This document shows positions 5,555 through 7,128 of a stretch of 7,128 bases of DNA, piece by piece. Origin of the DNA: Thermococcus sp. (GTDB taxonomy: Archaea > Methanobacteriota_B > Thermococci > Thermococcales > Thermococcaceae); contig JALSNG010000099.1 of the NCBI GenBank assembly GCA_026987155.1, forward strand, positions 1 through 7,128, in the 5' to 3' direction. The translations under genes and the position numbers were made by a program. Position 1 is the stretch's first letter; each line of letters starts with the position of its first letter. The notes below the pieces were generated by a model. It was given only the letters and a program-made list of their open reading frames with translations, was not told the DNA's origin and did not search any database.

Positions 5555-6022
5555 ATGGGATGTCCGTTCTGCACTGCAAGGCCCGAGGCAATCCTCTACG
5601 GGGACAAGCTGATCAGAATTTTAATAGACTCCTACCCCGCGAACAGGGGGCACCTCCTTGTAGTTCCGAGGAGGCACGTCGAGAGCTGGGAAGAGCTGAG
5701 CGGGGAAGAAAAGTGGGCTTTAATTAAAGGCATGGAGCTGGCGATGGAGAAGCTCAGGGCAGTATTAGAGCCGGACGGGTTCAACGTCGGGATGAACCTC
5801 GGAAGAGCGGCCGGCCAGACCGTTCCACACATTCACCTCCACGTGATTCCGCGCTGGAAGGGGGACAGCAAAAATCCCCGCGGAGGGGTCAGGAAGGCCG
5901 TGCTCGATTTGGAGGACGAGAACTTAAACATGAAGGAGAAGTGGAGAAAAAACAGACTGAGCCGGGAGGAAGTGGAACTACTCAGGAGGGCATTTTGGAC
6001 CAATCTTTCGTTGTTGGATTAA
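5555..6022 (+). CDS. HIT-family nucleotide hydrolase/transferase
   Basis: This 155-residue protein belongs to the histidine triad superfamily, enzymes that cleave nucleotide phosphoramidates, dinucleoside polyphosphates such as Ap4A, or related nucleotidyl bonds. The triad is clear: H92-I-H94-L-H96 in PHIHLHVIPRW, with H94 or H96 in the nucleophile/acid positions of the family. Upstream, RGHLLVVPRRH (31-41) is the conserved first half of the fold. The N-terminal C3-P-F-C6 pair, with H41, matches the zinc site found in many prokaryotic HIT proteins. The C-terminal helix (about 133-150) is longer than in minimal HINT proteins and closer to the Fhit/Ap4A group; the substrate cannot be told. The frame opens at 5510, but the ATG at 5555 has a GGTGGTGGTG binding site and gives the typical MGCPFC start. 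The gene converges on the mannosidase-like gene with a 7-bp gap. Confidence 0.93.
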   Translation: MGCPFCTARPEAILYGDKLIRILIDSYPANRGHLLVVPRRHVESWEELSGEEKWALIKGMELAMEKLRAVLEPDGFNVGMNLGRAAGQTVPHIHLHVIPRWKGDSKNPRGGVRKAVLDLEDENLNMKEKWRKNRLSREEVELLRRAFWTNLSLLD

Positions 6023-6029
6023 GGACTCG

Positions 6030-7127
6030 CTATAAACGCCGCTCCTCCTGGATTAACCTTATCGTGGCTATGGAACCGGGCATTTTTACAAAAACGCTGT
6101 TATTCTCCACTTTCAGCCCTTCTACATCACGCTCCCGGGCATCGCAAAGGAAGGCCTTTGCTACTCTAAATTTGGGCGTTATTTTAACCGTTTTTTCCGG
6201 AACAAATGGCGCATACAGCCTGACTATTACCCCGCCTCCCCGTGAGGCCGGTTTTACTGCCACAACTTCAACATCTGGAGGGTCTGCTTCCACCACTGAA
6301 CCGGCGATTTTGAGCAAATCCTTCTCTTCGGCTTCCCTCCATGGCGTGGACAAGTTCTTTGCGAGCAGGTGAATTTTGTTCTCCCTCCAGTCGCCACGTT
6401 TTGTGAAAAGAACCGCGTATTCGTACTCGTACCTCTCATGTTTGTGGGCACTGACCGGGTTTCCAGGGATGCCGAGGATCCCGAAGGCTTTTTCGCGGAC
6501 GGCACTCCTCATCGATACAAGCTCAATTTTTCCATCGGGGCTGTAAGAGATAGCACCCGGGAAAGGCTGGAGGATGGCAATTCCGTGCCCGGTGGAGTCG
6601 TCCCGTATGTGGGCAAAACTGTGGAGTGGCCAGAAGGTGGGATTGTAAATTCTCCTCCAGGGGCGGTCCACGACCCCGCCGGGGGCGTGCATTGAAATCT
6701 TCTCCGAGGATACCGTCGTCATGAAGCGGACGGTCAGGGAGTAGCCTTCCCTCATCTTCCCCTCAACGCGGAAGTAAATCAGGGGAGAATCGTTTTCTAT
6801 CCACACTCTCCTTAAAATCTCCTCGCCGTTGAGTGTAGTGGAGCTCAGGACTTCAACGGCGCCATCGTGCTCAACAACCTCAACCTTTATCCTGCCGTTG
6901 CTGGCTTTCATGGACTCTTTCCATACTCCTCCGAGGAATTCGTACCCCATCCTCCACAGACCGCCTGAATCGCGGTAGCCTACGAGGTCGTTTGAAACGC
7001 CCGTTAAGAGGGGGACACCATCCTTGAACCTGAGGTCGGTGATGGCGCCGCCGCGGGACTCGTCGATTTCGATTCTGTAATGGGCCGTTTCGATGAGGAT
7101 TTTGTCTCCATCTCTGAGCCATTTGGG
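6030..7127 (-). CDS. C-terminal part of a GH38-like (alpha-mannosidase type) protein
   Basis: The frame is open from the right edge to a TAG at 6030-6032, giving 365 residues. The ATG at 6950 is internal: the 59 codons before it continue without a stop and read as protein (IETAHYRIEIDESRGGAITDLRFKDG), so the gene starts outside the window. The sequence is dominated by short beta strands with no membrane segment or cysteine motif. That opening segment, the YRDSGGLWRMGYEF stretch, and SFAHIRDDSTGHGIAILQPFPGAISYSPDG resemble the C-terminal beta-sandwich region of GH38 alpha-mannosidases (a strand pair after the catalytic barrel, a remnant of the substrate-facing loops, and the segment where an active-site domain packs). 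The N-terminal catalytic domain, with the nucleophile Asp, is not in view, so activity cannot be judged. Other glycoside hydrolases with a GH38-type sandwich remain possible. The family call is moderate to weak; that it is a real gene is firm. Confidence 0.6.
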   Translation of the reverse strand, partial: PKWLRDGDKILIETAHYRIEIDESRGGAITDLRFKDGVPLLTGVSNDLVGYRDSGGLWRMGYEFLGGVWKESMKASNGRIKVEVVEHDGAVEVLSSTTLNGEEILRRVWIENDSPLIYFRVEGKMREGYSLTVRFMTTVSSEKISMHAPGGVVDRPWRRIYNPTFWPLHSFAHIRDDSTGHGIAILQPFPGAISYSPDGKIELVSMRSAVREKAFGILGIPGNPVSAHKHERYEYEYAVLFTKRGDWRENKIHLLAKNLSTPWREAEEKDLLKIAGSVVEADPPDVEVVAVKPASRGGGVIVRLYAPFVPEKTVKITPKFRVAKAFLCDARERDVEGLKVENNSVFVKMPGSIATIRLIQEERRL

Positions 7128-7128
7128 A

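Noticed and set aside
5502..5558. Inverted repeat CCATCACC / GGTGATGG as an operator or attachment site
   Set aside because: Both halves coincide with ribosome binding sites placed before divergent starts, which explains the symmetry without a DNA-binding protein.
5941..6695. Plus-strand frames downstream of the HIT gene (143 and 108 codons)
   Set aside because: They overlap the HIT end and run antisense to the long mannosidase-like frame. They have no good ribosome binding site and unnatural composition.
6950..6950. ATG at 6950 as the start of the mannosidase-like gene
   Set aside because: The frame stays open to the right edge with coherent protein sequence and there is no ribosome binding site before this ATG.
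6880..7122. An 80-codon minus-strand frame near the right edge, rich in Arg and Pro
   Set aside because: It is an alternate frame of the mannosidase-like gene, which reads through to the edge with normal protein composition.

Overview
The window comes from a hyperthermophilic euryarchaeon of the order Thermococcales, most likely Thermococcus rather than low-GC Pyrococcus. This rests on the protein sequences (archaeal exosome, SBDS and proteasome alpha subunits that read like their Thermococcales homologues), TATA-box promoters, GGTGA-type ribosome binding sites, oligo-T terminators and GC content around one half. The genus is inferred from reading alone.

Layout, left to right. (1) 2-205, + strand: the C-terminal 67 residues of an unrecognised protein, overlapping the next gene tail-to-tail by 4 bp. 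(2) 202-1291, - strand: zpr1 (ZPR1-type zinc-finger protein) and, upstream of it, sepF (FtsZ membrane anchor), each with its own TATA box. (3) 1391-5218, - strand: a tightly packed five-gene operon transcribed psmA > sbds > rrp4 > rrp41 > rrp42, ending in an oligo-T terminator. Junctions are a 10-nt gap, two 4-nt ATGA overlaps and a 1-nt gap. (4) 5270-5500, - strand: a 76-residue two-helix membrane protein just upstream of the operon. (5) 5555-6022, + strand: a HIT-family nucleotide hydrolase, divergent from the membrane protein across a 54-bp promoter region. (6) 6030-7127, - strand: the C-terminal part of a large protein that looks like the beta-sandwich region of a GH38-type alpha-mannosidase, running off the right edge.

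The operon joins protein destruction (20S proteasome alpha ring), large ribosomal subunit maturation (SBDS) and 3'-5' RNA decay and tailing (the Rrp41-Rrp42 hexamer with its Rrp4 cap). This is the known archaeal exosome superoperon, so the core is conserved housekeeping DNA, not a new system. Exosome parts Csl4 and DnaG, and the proteasome beta subunits and PAN ATPase, are not in the window.

No tRNA, rRNA, CRISPR array, insertion sequence or integrase is visible, and no gap without a gene is longer than about 100 bp. The least explained items are the small membrane protein, the partial left-edge gene and the mannosidase-like protein. I found no convincing undescribed system.
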